From NCBI GenBank assembly GCA_026125895.1, contig JAHCKG010000007.1, forward strand, positions 1 through 64,000: 64,000 nucleotides of DNA, given 5' to 3'. The first letter of the stretch is position 1. Every line of letters starts with the position of its first letter. The notes beneath the pieces were generated by a model. It was not told the origin of the DNA. It made no database searches and saw only the letters and a program-made list of their open reading frames with translations. Both the position numbers and the translations under genes were made by a program. This DNA comes from Pseudolabrys sp. (lineage in GTDB: Bacteria; Pseudomonadota; Alphaproteobacteria; Rhizobiales; Xanthobacteraceae). Shown here in pieces: positions 35,243 through 44,608 of the stretch.

Positions 35243-36013
35243 CTAAAGTGGCAACACGGCCGCCAGCGCTTCCTCCGGCACATCCTCGATGCGCTCGCCC
35301 ATCGCGGCGAAGCGGGCGGCGACAGGGGCAAAGGACTTGCGGTGATGCGGCGTCGGGCCCAGCGCCTGCAGCGCGCGGAAGTGCTCGGGCACGCTGTAGC
35401 CCATGTGACGCTCGAAGCCGTATCCGGGGAAGGCTTGGCCGAGTTGCGTCATGTAGCGGTCGCGCGTCACCTTGGCGACGATGGATGCCGCCGCCACCGA
35501 CAGCACCAGCGCATCGCCGGACACCACGGCTTCGCAGTCACAGCCGCAGTCGATCTTCATGTTCCCGTCCATGAAGACGAGCTTCGGCCGGATCGGCAGC
35601 GCCTTCACGGCGCGGGCCGAGGCCCAGAGCGAAGCACGCAGGATGTTGTCGCGGTCGATGCGGTCCACGGCGCCGAATACCACCGAGACATGCGCGGTGG
35701 CGCAAATCTTCTCGTAGAGCTTCTCGCGCGCCTCGGCGTCGAGCTTCTTGGAATCGTTGAGGCCGCGCGGGATGCGGTCGGGATCGAGGATGACGGCGGC
35801 GGAGACCACCGGGCCGGCGAGCGGCCCCCGGCCCGCCTCGTCGCAGCCGGCGACCGGGAAGATGCCCGCTTTCAACGCGCGGCGCTCGCGCCGGAAGGTC
35901 GGCTTCAGGATCGGCTCGGCGAGCGCCAAGCGCGTCGGCACGTCGGCCTTGGCTTTCGCCTTGCCCTTCGCGCTCGCGGCCGGTTTTGCCTTCGGCTTTG
36001 CTTTCGCCACCAT
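35243..36013 (-). CDS. rnhB: ribonuclease HII
   Basis: Cleaves RNA in RNA-DNA hybrids and removes single ribonucleotides from DNA. The 256 residues contain [16 protein letters not shown] (first Asp-Glu pair near residues 56-57), [12 protein letters not shown] and [13 protein letters not shown], giving the four-carboxylate active site. A Lys/Ala-rich N-terminal tail ([19 protein letters not shown]...) of about 50 residues precedes the domain; the family is normally near 200-220 residues, so the tail is an extra, DNA-binding-like extension, reminiscent of the one on PpdK. Confidence 0.95.
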   Translation of the reverse strand: MVAKAKPKAKPAASAKGKAKAKADVPTRLALAEPILKPTFRRERRALKAGIFPVAGCDEAGRGPLAGPVVSAAVILDPDRIPRGLNDSKKLDAEAREKLYEKICATAHVSVVFGAVDRIDRDNILRASLWASARAVKALPIRPKLVFMDGNMKIDCGCDCEAVVSGDALVLSVAAASIVAKVTRDRYMTQLGQAFPGYGFERHMGYSVPEHFRALQALGPTPHHRKSFAPVAARFAAMGERIEDVPEEALAAVLPL

Positions 36014-36128
36014 GCCGAACGGTTACGCCCGACTCGGGGCCCCGTTCAACCCTATTCGGGGTCCCCGGTGAAATACGGGGATTGGGGCGAGGAACCCCGC
36101 GCCACCTGTCATCGCCCGCCCCGACATT

Positions 36129-36207
36129 GTCATCGCCCGCGAAAGCGGGCGATCCAGCGCTTTCTTTCGAGAGAAAAGCTGGGTCCTCCGCGTTCGCGGA
36201 GGACGAC
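36129..36207. repeat. palindromic repeat, family C
   Basis: GTCATCGCCCGCGAAAGCGG ... TCCTCCGCGTTCGCGGAGGA: two hairpins separated by CAGCGCTTTCTTTCGAGAGAAAAGCTGG, itself an imperfect stem. A partial copy GTCATCGCCCGCC lies just upstream at 36118. It lies between the radical SAM gene stop and rnhB. Confidence 0.75.
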
Positions 36208-36215
36208 ACTCGGCG

Positions 36216-37418
36216 TTAGAACAAACTCATCTGCGCGCTTTCGGGCACCGGATGCCTGAAGTGCTCGGTGGTGAGCTGGCGCTTGGTTTGGTTGAGACCA
36301 AGTTTCTCGCAGGCGAGTTCGAAGCGGCGGCCGATGAGCCAGGCGTAAGGCCCCTTGCCTTTCATGCGCGTGCCCCACTCCGAGTCGTAATCCTTGCCGC
36401 CGCGCATTTCGCGCACCAGTTTGAACACGTGACCGGCGCGATCCGGGTAATTGGCTTCTAGCCACTCGCGGAACAGGTCGCGTACTTCGAGTGGCAGGCG
36501 CAGCATGACGTAGCCGGCTTCCTTGACGCCGGCGGCGGCGGCGGCGTCGAGGATACGCTCGATCTCCGAGTCGTTGAGCGCCGGGATGATGGGCGCGACC
36601 ATGACCGTCGCCGGCACGCCGGCCTGCGACAACTGCCGCAAGGCCTCGAGCCGCTTCATCGGCGTCGAGGCGCGCGGCTCCATCTTGCGCGCCAGCTCGG
36701 GATCGAGCGTCGTGACCGACAGCGCCACCTTGGCGAGGTTGCGCTCGGCCATGCGAGCAAGAATATCGAGATCGCGCGTCACCAGCGCCGATTTGGTGAC
36801 GATGCCGACCGGATGGCCGGCCTTGTCCAACGTTTCGAGGATCCGCCGCATCACCTTATAGCGACGCTCGATGGGCTGATAAGGATCGGTATTGGTGCCG
36901 ATGGCGATGGTGCGCGGCGAATAATTGGCCGCGCCAAGTTCTTTCTCCAGCAGCGCAGCCGCGTCCGGCTTGACGAACAGTTTGGATTCAAAATCGAGCC
37001 CCGGCGACAGACCGAGATAGGCGTGCGTCGGCCGGGCGAAGCAGTAGACGCAGCCATGCTCGCAGCCGCGATACGGATTGATCGAGCGGTCGAAGCCGAT
37101 ATCAGGCGACTGATTGCGGGTGATGATCTTGCGGGTCTGATCGACCTGCACCGTGGTCTTGAACGGCGGCAGGTCCTCGAGCGAGCGCCAGCCGTCGTCG
37201 AAGGCGATGCGCGCATGCGACTCGAAGCGCCCCGAAGCGTTCGACTGCGCGCCGCGGCCTTTGCGGCGCTCGTGATCGACGACGACGCCGAGCAAGCCTG
37301 TCAGATCGTCAACGCGAACGCCCGCCGGCGCGGAGGGCAGCTCCGTTACGGGATCGGGAATGGCGTTCCGATCGGTCGTCGCCGGCGGGCGTTTGAAGGC
37401 TGCATTGCTGTGAGCCAT
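36216..37418 (-). CDS. PA0069-type radical SAM protein
   Basis: A 400-residue radical SAM protein of the PA0069/spore photoproduct lyase-like group. The cluster motif is YRGCEHGCVYCFARPTH near residues 113-129, giving CxxxCxxC, and other family segments are AIGTNTDPYQPIERRYK, TKSALVTRDLDIL and RLPLEVRDLFREWLE. An ATG at 37418 follows a GTG two codons earlier; ATG is preferred. The reaction is unknown; DNA photoproduct repair has been suggested for relatives but is unproven. Confidence 0.9.
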   Translation of the reverse strand: MAHSNAAFKRPPATTDRNAIPDPVTELPSAPAGVRVDDLTGLLGVVVDHERRKGRGAQSNASGRFESHARIAFDDGWRSLEDLPPFKTTVQVDQTRKIITRNQSPDIGFDRSINPYRGCEHGCVYCFARPTHAYLGLSPGLDFESKLFVKPDAAALLEKELGAANYSPRTIAIGTNTDPYQPIERRYKVMRRILETLDKAGHPVGIVTKSALVTRDLDILARMAERNLAKVALSVTTLDPELARKMEPRASTPMKRLEALRQLSQAGVPATVMVAPIIPALNDSEIERILDAAAAAGVKEAGYVMLRLPLEVRDLFREWLEANYPDRAGHVFKLVREMRGGKDYDSEWGTRMKGKGPYAWLIGRRFELACEKLGLNQTKRQLTTEHFRHPVPESAQMSLF

Positions 37419-37573
37419 GACCACTACCTAATGGTGAAATGTGAACATAACAAGAACATTCGACAAAGAAACCTTCGGACCATCGCGCCGCCCGGGATGT
37501 CGTGGGGCGGGTTACCGTCCGCACATGATGTGGTAGCAACCGTAGCCAGAGGGGTTCAGTTCCACCGGGGTCC

Positions 37574-38146
37574 ATGCTCAGCGTCATCGTCGCCACGCAC
37601 GAATCGGAACGCACCCTGGTGCCGACGCTGGCGGCGCTGGTGCCGGGAGCCATGTCAGGACTGGTGACCGAGGTGGTAGTGGCCGACGCCGGATCCCGCG
37701 ACGCCACCGCGGAAGTGGCTGATATTGCTGGCTGCCGCTTCATGATCGCCGAGGGCGATCTGGGCTCGCGCCTCCGGGACGCGGCCCGGTCGACCAGGAC
37801 GCCCTGGCTCATGTTCATGCGCGCCGGCCTCGTTCCGGAGCCGGGCTGGATGGCGGCGGCCGAGAGTTTCATGCAGGCGGCGTCGTTCAGCGAAAGGGCG
37901 CCGCGCGCCGCGATATTCCGCACCGCTTCCGACCAGGCCAGCCCCGGCCTGCGCGAAGTCCTCGCCGTGCTGATGGCCATGCTGGGCGGCGGCGACCGCT
38001 CGGCCCAAGGCCTGCTGGCCGCGCGCAGCCTTTACGAGGAAATCGGCGGCCACCCGGCCGGCGCCGAGGCCGAAGCCGCCATCCTGCGCCGGATCGGGCG
38101 CCGCGGGGTCGCCCTGCTGGGCGCGAGCGCGCGGACGGTCGCCTGA
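37574..38146 (+). CDS. short GT2-like glycosyltransferase
   Basis: A 190-residue protein with a GT-A N-terminus: MLSVIVATHESERTLVPTLAALVPG, EVVVADAGSRDATAEVADIAGC and PWLMFMRAGLVPEPGWM. The usual metal-binding DxD is not obvious; the position reads MRAG. The C-terminal acceptor part is shorter than in most GT2 enzymes. So it may be a degenerate or regulatory relative. It is followed after 42 bp by the MarR-GNAT gene. Confidence 0.7.
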   Translation: MLSVIVATHESERTLVPTLAALVPGAMSGLVTEVVVADAGSRDATAEVADIAGCRFMIAEGDLGSRLRDAARSTRTPWLMFMRAGLVPEPGWMAAAESFMQAASFSERAPRAAIFRTASDQASPGLREVLAVLMAMLGGGDRSAQGLLAARSLYEEIGGHPAGAEAEAAILRRIGRRGVALLGASARTVA

Positions 38147-38154
38147 CAACTACT

Positions 38155-38169
38155 TGACTTTGTCAACTA
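38155..38169. promoter_or_regulatory. palindromic operator candidate for the MarR-GNAT gene
   Basis: TTGACTTTGTCAA is an inverted repeat (TTGAC-TTT-GTCAA) about 20 bp before the ATG of the MarR-GNAT gene. MarR proteins commonly repress themselves through such sites. No footprint or conservation evidence is available here. Confidence 0.4.
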
Positions 38170-38188
38170 ATCGGCCGACGCTCGTCCC

Positions 38189-39172
38189 ATGAGCGCGACA
38201 CCCCGTTCCTCAGCGAAAAAATCCACCGTCCCCGCTCCGCCCGCCGACCGCGTCGCTGCGGTGCGCCGCTTCAGCCGTTTCTACACGCGGCAGATCGGCC
38301 TCCTGCGCAAAACCTATCTCGATACGCCCTACTCGCTCGGCGAAATGCGCGTCCTGCACGAACTGGCGCATCCGAGCGTCGATCATCCGACCGCGAGCGA
38401 TATCGGCCGCGCGCTCGAACTCGACGCCGGCTACCTGTCGCGTGTGCTGCGCAATTTCGAGAAGCGCGGCCTGGTCAAGCGCACCACCTCAAAGAACGAT
38501 GCGCGGCAGAGCCATGTGTCGCTCACCGTGCAGGGCCGCAAATTCTTCGCGCCCGCCGAGCAGCGCTCGCAGGACGACGTCGCGGCGATGCTGACGACGC
38601 TCAGCGACGGTGAACAGAGCGAACTGGTGAATGCCATGCACACGATCGAACGGCTGCTGGAAAAGAACGAGGGCGGCGCGGGCGCCGCGCGCGAGGTCAC
38701 CTTGCGCGAGCCGGCGCCGGGCGATTACGGCTGGATCGTCGCCGAGCACGGCCGCGTCTATTCGCAGGAATACAACTGGGACCGCAGCTTCGAAGGCCTC
38801 GTAGCGCAGATCGTCGCCGACTTCGTCAAGAACTTCGATCCGCAGAAGGAGCGCTGCTGGATCGCCGAGATGAACGGCGCCCCGGTCGGCTGCGTCATGC
38901 TGGTCAAGGACGAACGGCCGGACACGGCGCGGCTGCGCCTCTTGATCGTGGCGCCGCAGGCGCGCGGCCTCGGCCTCGGCCAGCGTCTCACCGACGAATG
39001 CATCGCCTTCGCGAAGTCGCACGGCTACAAGAAAATGACATTGTGGACGCACGACTGCCTCAAAGCGGCGCGGCGCTGCTACGCCCGGCGCGGCTTCACG
39101 CTGACCTCGAGCGAGACCAAGACGAGCTTCGGGCAGAAGGTCGTGTCGGAGATGTGGGATATGGCGCTCTGA
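38189..39172 (+). CDS. MarR-type regulator fused to GNAT acetyltransferase
   Basis: A 327-residue two-domain protein. Residues about 20-160 are a MarR winged helix-turn-helix (TASDIGRALELDAGYLSRVLRNFEKRGLVKR, SHVSLTVQGRKFF). Residues about 175-327 are a GNAT N-acetyltransferase with LRLLIVAPQARGLGLGQRL, the acetyl-CoA binding motif A, and ARRCYARRGFTL. MarR-GNAT fusions are a known arrangement and may link an effector or acetylation to transcription. An unusual feature is that the upstream sequence (TTGACTTTGTCAACT at about 38155) is palindromic, a plausible self-operator. Confidence 0.9.
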   Translation: MSATPRSSAKKSTVPAPPADRVAAVRRFSRFYTRQIGLLRKTYLDTPYSLGEMRVLHELAHPSVDHPTASDIGRALELDAGYLSRVLRNFEKRGLVKRTTSKNDARQSHVSLTVQGRKFFAPAEQRSQDDVAAMLTTLSDGEQSELVNAMHTIERLLEKNEGGAGAAREVTLREPAPGDYGWIVAEHGRVYSQEYNWDRSFEGLVAQIVADFVKNFDPQKERCWIAEMNGAPVGCVMLVKDERPDTARLRLLIVAPQARGLGLGQRLTDECIAFAKSHGYKKMTLWTHDCLKAARRCYARRGFTLTSSETKTSFGQKVVSEMWDMAL

Positions 39173-39174
39173 TC

Positions 39175-39290
39175 CGTCACCCTGAGGCGCTCGGCCGTCA
39201 GGCCGAGCCTCGAAGGGCGACGGCCCGCGAATCCCGGGCTGCCATCCTTCGAGGCTCGCCGCTGACGCGGCTCGCACCTCAGGATGACGA
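39175..39290. repeat. palindromic repeat, family B
   Basis: Starts CGTCACCCTGAGG and ends CCTCAGGATGACG, with inner GCCGAGCCTCGAAGGGCGAC and CCTTCGAGGCTCGCC segments that pair. It separates the convergent MarR-GNAT and moaB genes. The second copy is at 42999-43051. Confidence 0.8.
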
Positions 39291-39291
39291 T

Positions 39292-39855
39292 CTACGCCGT
39301 CGCCCCCTTCGCCTTCTCCCGCCGCAGATGCTCATCGAGCCGCGGCAATATCTCGACGAAGTTGCACGGCCGGTAGCGGTAGTCGAGCTGATGCACGAGG
39401 ATCTCGTCCCAGGCATCCTTGCAGGCGCCGGGCGAGCCCGGCACGCAGAAGATGTAGGTCGAATTGGCGACGCCGGCGGTGGCCCGCGTCTGGATCGCCG
39501 AGGTGCCGATCTTCGGATAGCTCACCATCGTGAACAAGGTCGAGAAGCCGTCCATGCGCTTCTCGAACAAGGGCTCGACCGCTTCCGGCGTGACGTCGCG
39601 GCCGGTGAAGCCGGTGCCGCCCGTCGAGATGATGACATCGATGAACTCGTCCTTGATCCAGGCCTTCATCTTCTGCCGGATCGCCTCGACCTCGTCCTTG
39701 ACGATGGAGCGTTCGGCCAGGATGTGGCCCGCGGCGCGGATGCGCTCGACCAACGTGTTGCCCGACTTGTCGTCGGCGAGTTCGCGCGTGTCGGACACGG
39801 TGAGCACCGCGATCTTCAGCGGCACGAACTGCTTGGATTCGTCGATCCCGGGCAT
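39292..39855 (-). CDS. moaB: molybdenum cofactor biosynthesis protein B
   Basis: A 187-residue MoaB/Mog-family protein that adenylates or binds molybdopterin during cofactor synthesis. Typical segments are KIAVLTVSDTRELADDKSGN, DVIISTGGTGFTGRDVTPEA (the MPT-binding GGTG loop near residues 78-81) and FCVPGSPGACKDAWDEIL. Length is in the upper family range. It is a single gene between two repeats; no other molybdenum genes are here. Confidence 0.94.
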   Translation of the reverse strand: MPGIDESKQFVPLKIAVLTVSDTRELADDKSGNTLVERIRAAGHILAERSIVKDEVEAIRQKMKAWIKDEFIDVIISTGGTGFTGRDVTPEAVEPLFEKRMDGFSTLFTMVSYPKIGTSAIQTRATAGVANSTYIFCVPGSPGACKDAWDEILVHQLDYRYRPCNFVEILPRLDEHLRREKAKGATA

Positions 39856-39867
39856 GGGCTACCTCTC

Positions 39868-39981
39868 GTGTCCCGGACGCGGTGCAGCGTGTAACGCTGC
39901 GCCGCAGAGCCGGGACCGTTTAACATGTGGCGGTCCCGGGTCGGCAGCGCACCACTTCGCGGTGCGCTGCGCCCGGGACAA
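39868..39981. repeat. palindromic repeat, family D, copy 2
   Basis: Starts GTGTCCCGGACGCGGTGCAG and ends GGTGCGCTGCGCCCGGGACA, each half being a hairpin (for example GCAGCGTGTAACGCTGC). Same layout as 25629-25755 and 55813-55934. Confidence 0.85.
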
Positions 39982-39987
39982 ATCAGA

Positions 39988-40908
39988 TCACAACTGCGCG
40001 TTCGCCGCGAAGGTATTGCAGGCCGACACCTTGCCGGATTTCAGGCCGATGTTGAACCAGCGCTGGCGCTGCGCCGAACTGCCATGCGTAAAAGAGTCCG
40101 GTACCACGTAGCCCCTCGACTGCTGTTGCAGGCGGTCGTCGCCGATCGCCGCCGCCGTCTGCAACGCGGCTTCGACATCGCCCGGCTCGATCGACTTCCA
40201 CTTCTGGTCGGAGCGGTTGGCCCAGACGCCGCCGAAGCAGTCGGCCTGCAGTTCGACCCGTACCTGAATGCGGTTGGCCGCAGCCTTGCTGCCGGCGGCC
40301 TGCTGCGCCTCGCGCGCCTTCGGCAGGATGCCGAGCAGGTTCTGCACGTGATGGCCGACCTCATGCGCGATGACATAGGCCTCGGCGAATTCGCAGGCCT
40401 TGCCGGAGCAGCCGCGGAAGCGAACCTGCATGTCGCGGAAGAACGAGGTATCGAGATAGATGCGGCGATCGGTCGGACAGTAGAACGGCCCCATCGCCGA
40501 TTGCGCCAGGCCGCAGCCGCCTTGCAGCGCCCCGGAATAGAGACGCAGGCGCGGCGCGCGGTATGTTTGTCCGCCTTCCTTGAACACTTGCGCCCACACG
40601 TCTTCGGTATTGCCGAGCACGGCGGCGACAAAGTCGCCGGTCTGATCTTTCGGAGCACCGGCCGGGCCGGAGCGCTGCTGCGCGGGCTCCTGGTAATGCG
40701 TGCGTGTGTTGTTGATCATCTCGGCGCCGCCGATCAGGACGCTCGGATCGATGCCGAGCGCCCAGCCGATAATGCCGAGCACGACGATGGTGCCGATGCC
40801 CAATCCGCCGCCGCCGACAGGCAGGCCGAAGCCGCCACCGCCGAAGCCGCCGCTGGAGCCGCGATCGTCTTCGACATTGTCACTGCGGCGGAAGTCGTCC
40901 CAACGCAT
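39988..40908 (-). CDS. neutral zinc metallopeptidase, YpfJ/KPN_02809 family
   Basis: A 306-residue protein with a cytoplasmic N-terminus MRWDDFRRSDNVEDDRGS, a glycine-rich linker, one membrane helix (GIGTIVVLGIIGWALGI) and a zinc peptidase domain. The active site is AYVIAHEVGHHVQNLLG near residues 184-200 (HExxH) with Glu in a downstream ELQADCFGGVWAN helix. The family's FYCPTDRRIYLD strand is also present. Substrates are unknown; the domain should face the periplasm. Confidence 0.92.
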   Translation of the reverse strand: MRWDDFRRSDNVEDDRGSSGGFGGGGFGLPVGGGGLGIGTIVVLGIIGWALGIDPSVLIGGAEMINNTRTHYQEPAQQRSGPAGAPKDQTGDFVAAVLGNTEDVWAQVFKEGGQTYRAPRLRLYSGALQGGCGLAQSAMGPFYCPTDRRIYLDTSFFRDMQVRFRGCSGKACEFAEAYVIAHEVGHHVQNLLGILPKAREAQQAAGSKAAANRIQVRVELQADCFGGVWANRSDQKWKSIEPGDVEAALQTAAAIGDDRLQQQSRGYVVPDSFTHGSSAQRQRWFNIGLKSGKVSACNTFAANAQL

Positions 40909-41008
40909 CTAAAGAGTCTCCTCGGCGCACGAGCGGATCATATATGGCGTTCTATTTTGCATTGTTTAGCATGCCTTGCGTGAAACTTTTGCGCCCTGTT
41001 AACCTCTG

Positions 41009-41023
41009 CTAACTCGCGGTTAA
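41009..41023. promoter_or_regulatory. candidate CtrA box upstream of ccrM
   Basis: CTAA-N7-TTAA; read on the other strand it is TTAA-N7-TTAG, a seven-of-eight match to the CtrA consensus TTAA-N7-TTAA. Another TTAA lies six bases upstream (40999-41002). It is about 130 bp before the ccrM start. In Caulobacter CtrA activates ccrM. Confidence 0.45.
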
Positions 41024-41139
41024 ATCGGCAGAATCTGCTTTCAGATCATTTTCGCCATAAACCGTTTCTTCACCTTGCGCTGCGCATAGTCGGGGCCTGT
41101 CGGTTTGTAGGTCCCGCGTCAGCCGACCGCGTCGTCCTT

Positions 41140-42294
<1,155 letters not shown>

Positions 42295-42297
42295 CCG

Positions 42298-42615
42298 CTA
42301 CCGGCCGGCGGCCACCCCGAGGCGAATTCCCGACACTTTCTGCAATCGGCTGATGACGGCAAACAGATTATCGGCACGGGGGTTGCCCTTCGCGCTGAAC
42401 ATCCGCATGAGGCTTTTCGCTGGCGTACCCGTTTCCTCGGCGAGACGATCGAAGCCGACGGTCGCGTTGATATAGTCACGCAAGACGGCCTTGCCGGTCT
42501 CAACGTCGCCAGCGAGCATCTGCTCGACCGCCTCCGTGAGCAGCGCAGCCCGGAATTCGGCGTCCCTTTCGGCGCGGGCCTTGACCGTTTCCTTGAAATC
42601 TCGCGTCAACGCCAC
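42298..42615 (-). CDS. HTH antitoxin of a RelE-type module
   Basis: A 105-residue protein ending in an HTH domain, AVLRDYINATVGFDRLAEETGTPAKSLMRMFSAKGNP, of the XRE-like antidote family linked to RelE/HigB toxins. The start is probably GTG 42615, with AAGGA seven bases upstream; a longer frame to 42705 overlaps the toxin. The stop is three bases from the ccrM stop. Order is toxin first, antitoxin second, as in higBA. It should neutralise the toxin and repress the shared promoter. Confidence 0.82.
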   Translation of the reverse strand: MALTRDFKETVKARAERDAEFRAALLTEAVEQMLAGDVETGKAVLRDYINATVGFDRLAEETGTPAKSLMRMFSAKGNPRADNLFAVISRLQKVSGIRLGVAAGR

Positions 42616-42619
42616 GTCA

Positions 42620-42940
42620 TCATCCTTTCTTGCGCTTCCGGTAGTCATCCCATCGCAACCGAGCTGCGTCGATGTCGCGCTGCTGCCGTTGCTTCGTGCC
42701 GCCACCGAGCAGGATTACAATGGTGTCGCCATCGCGGCCCAAATAGATGCGATAGCCGGGACCGAAATCGATCCTGTACTCCATCACGCCGCCACCGACG
42801 CCCTTAAGGCTCGACAGGTTATCGTTGGCCAAACGGACCAGGGCGATGGTCACCTTGGCCGCCGCCCGGGCATCGAGACGCTCGAACCATCGCCCGAAAA
42901 CACTGCGGCCATCTCGATCCAAGTATTCGAGAACCTGCAT
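42620..42940 (-). CDS. RelE/HigB-like toxin
   Basis: A 106-residue RelE/ParE superfamily protein of the addiction-module killer type: MQVLEYLDRDGRSVFGRWFERL, VTIALVRLANDNLSSLKGVGGGVMEYRIDFGPGYRIYLG and a basic C-terminus RWDDYRKRKKG. Relatives cut mRNA on the ribosome. The gene is followed after four bases by the antitoxin. Upstream is an A/T-rich stretch (about 42943-42975) which is the probable regulated promoter. ATG 42940 is chosen; the longer frame enters the family B repeat. Confidence 0.84.
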   Translation of the reverse strand: MQVLEYLDRDGRSVFGRWFERLDARAAAKVTIALVRLANDNLSSLKGVGGGVMEYRIDFGPGYRIYLGRDGDTIVILLGGGTKQRQQRDIDAARLRWDDYRKRKKG

Positions 42941-42942
42941 CA

Positions 42943-42975
42943 AGATAGTATCATATATGTTACCAATTATGGCAA
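42943..42975 (-). promoter_or_regulatory. A/T-rich promoter region of the RelE-type module
   Basis: A locally A/T-rich stretch in a G/C-rich background, containing ATATAT and ATTGGTAACATATATGATAC on the minus strand. Its position before the toxin gene fits an autoregulated promoter, but no exact -35/-10 pair can be fixed. Confidence 0.35.
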
Positions 42976-42998
42976 GCACAAGGCGGCATGGATACAAG

Positions 42999-43051
42999 GG
43001 CCGTCGCCCTTCGAGGCTCGCCCGAAGGGCGAGCACCTCAGGGTGACGGGG
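42999..43051. repeat. palindromic repeat, family B, short copy
   Basis: GGCCGTCGCCCTTCGAGGCT followed by CGCCCGAAGGGCGAGCACCTCAGGGTGACGG. It matches the right half of 39175-39290. It lies between the toxin-antitoxin module and the next minus-strand gene. Confidence 0.75.
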
Positions 43052-43072
43052 CCGCGTTAGCGCAAAATCTCC

Positions 43073-43309
43073 CTACCAGTCCGTCCGGCTGGTGGTATCG
43101 AGCGCATCCTTGCCGCGCGCGGCTTCGGCAATCTCCGCCGGCACGATCGGCCGCATGTCGATGAAGGCGGCCGGCTCGACGGCGGCGCGTGACGGCAGCG
43201 GCGGCGCGGCCGCCTGCGTCGGGCGCTGGGTGACCGTGCCGAGCCAGAAACTACCGACCAGCGCGGCGGCAACGAGAACAATGGTGGCCTTGTGCTTGAC
43301 GTTGCGCAT
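43073..43309 (-). CDS. small hypothetical exported or anchored protein
   Basis: A 78-residue product with an N-terminal hydrophobic helix (KATIVLVAAALVGSFWLGTV) after a basic MRNVKH start, then a Pro/Ala-rich linker and an acidic helix PAEIAEAARGKDALD. It may be a secreted or membrane-anchored protein. No family is recognised, and the gene stands alone. Confidence 0.55.
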   Translation of the reverse strand: MRNVKHKATIVLVAAALVGSFWLGTVTQRPTQAAAPPLPSRAAVEPAAFIDMRPIVPAEIAEAARGKDALDTTSRTDW

Positions 43310-43458
43310 CGGGGTTTTCCCTCGAAAGCATCCACGCAGCGCAGCGGCCGGCGGCCGCGCGCCCGTGTCCGCGGACAATCGAGGCGACGGCCGTTCTGAA
43401 CGACGGAAATTTTCTTAAAACTTCCGAAGGCTTTCTGAAGCCGGGGCGGCTCTGCCGG

Positions 43459-43959
43459 TCAGGCGGCGTCGGCGGACAGCACCTGCAACAACAGTTCGAG
43501 CGCCCTTCTCGCGAAGGCTTCCATGTTGGCGGCGCGGTCCGGGCTGCCGGTCTCCAGTGTGACCGCCTTCGCATCCCGTTCTTGCGGCCCGAGGACGGCG
43601 ATGCAGGAGTGACCGGCGGCGTCGCCGTAACGATTGCCGGCCGGACCGGTGGCGCCGGTCTCGCCGAGACCCCAGGTAGCGTTCATCTTGTCGCGGATGC
43701 GGCGCGCCTCGAGCAGCGCATAGGCCTGCGTCGAAGGCCGCATGCCCTTCATCTCGGCCTCGCCGACATCGAGCAAAGCCGCGCGCGACTGCTTGGTGTA
43801 GACCACGGCGCCGCCGAGGAAATAGGCCGAGGCGCCGGGCACGGCGAGCAGCGCCGCCGAGATCAGCCCGCCGGTCGAAGACTCCGCGACGGCGATGGTC
43901 TCCTTGCGCTCGATCAGACGGGCAGCGACCTGTTCGGCAAGCGGCGCGAGCGAATGCAT
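43459..43959 (-). CDS. pncC: CinA C-terminal domain protein (NMN amidohydrolase)
   Basis: A 166-residue stand-alone CinA C-domain, the nicotinamide-nucleotide amidohydrolase of the NAD salvage/pyridine cycle that deamidates NMN to NaMN. Family motifs are IAVAESSTGGLISAALLAVPGASAYFLGG (catalytic Ser region near residues 25-31), VVYTKQSRAALL and GLGETGATGPAGN. The gene starts two bases after the stop of the upstream gene and is the last of the ridA-aminotransferase operon. Confidence 0.92.
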   Translation of the reverse strand: MHSLAPLAEQVAARLIERKETIAVAESSTGGLISAALLAVPGASAYFLGGAVVYTKQSRAALLDVGEAEMKGMRPSTQAYALLEARRIRDKMNATWGLGETGATGPAGNRYGDAAGHSCIAVLGPQERDAKAVTLETGSPDRAANMEAFARRALELLLQVLSADAA

Positions 43960-43961
43960 CG

Positions 43962-44606
43962 TCAAATCCCCAGACTGCGGCCCTTCTGGCAGAGCACGCG
44001 GAAGACACCGACCTCGGCGCCGGCGTAGGCAGACCGCAATGCTTCGCCGAGCTTGACGGCGTCGGCCTCGCGCAAGGTGTCGATCATCAACGCGCCCATG
44101 ATCTTGCGATCGCCGCCGCGGAGCTTTTCTTCCAGCGCCACCGGCTGGCCGGCGGGATCGGTCGCGGTCCAGATTTCGCCCGCGGCGATCGCCGGATCGG
44201 CGATGAGCGTTTCGATGCGCGCCGTCAGGGCAGCGACATCCGGCATCGCGTCGAACCAGCGCGCCGTCACCGCATAGGCGCCGCGGAAATCGCCGCGCCG
44301 CACCGCGCGGTGGCAGAGCGTGCGGTTCATGTCGCGGAAGACTTCCGTCATGATCATGCGCGTCATCGGCGTCGGATTGTCGAGCCGTTCGAGATAAGGC
44401 TGAGAGGTCAGGACCGCCGGGCTCTCGACCAGATAGAAGTTGAAGAACGCCGACGCTCCGGAGATCGCCTGATGCCGGCGGCCGTAGATGAAGCCCGGCA
44501 CGGCGAGCCGCTCCTGCAAATGCTCGCCCTGAAACCAGGTTTCGAAGTCGGCTTCGCGGCCCGGCGCGACGTTATTCCAGATGGCGAGGATGCCGGGCTT
44601 GCCCAT
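43962..44606 (-). CDS. hypothetical protein, likely dimeric alpha/beta-barrel domains
   Basis: A 214-residue protein. The N-terminal half, ILAIWNNVAPGREADFETWFQGEHLQERLAVPGF, has the pattern of EthD/DUF4286-like ferredoxin-fold domains (WNN..PG.E.FE.W...EH..ER..VPGF). The second half looks like a related copy with ALMIDTLREADAVKLGEALR. Thus it may be a tandem dimeric alpha/beta barrel. It lies two bases from both neighbours, so it belongs to the operon ridA-aminotransferase-this-pncC. No catalytic residues can be named. Confidence 0.65.
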   Translation of the reverse strand: MGKPGILAIWNNVAPGREADFETWFQGEHLQERLAVPGFIYGRRHQAISGASAFFNFYLVESPAVLTSQPYLERLDNPTPMTRMIMTEVFRDMNRTLCHRAVRRGDFRGAYAVTARWFDAMPDVAALTARIETLIADPAIAAGEIWTATDPAGQPVALEEKLRGGDRKIMGALMIDTLREADAVKLGEALRSAYAGAEVGVFRVLCQKGRSLGI

Positions 44607-44608
44607 CG

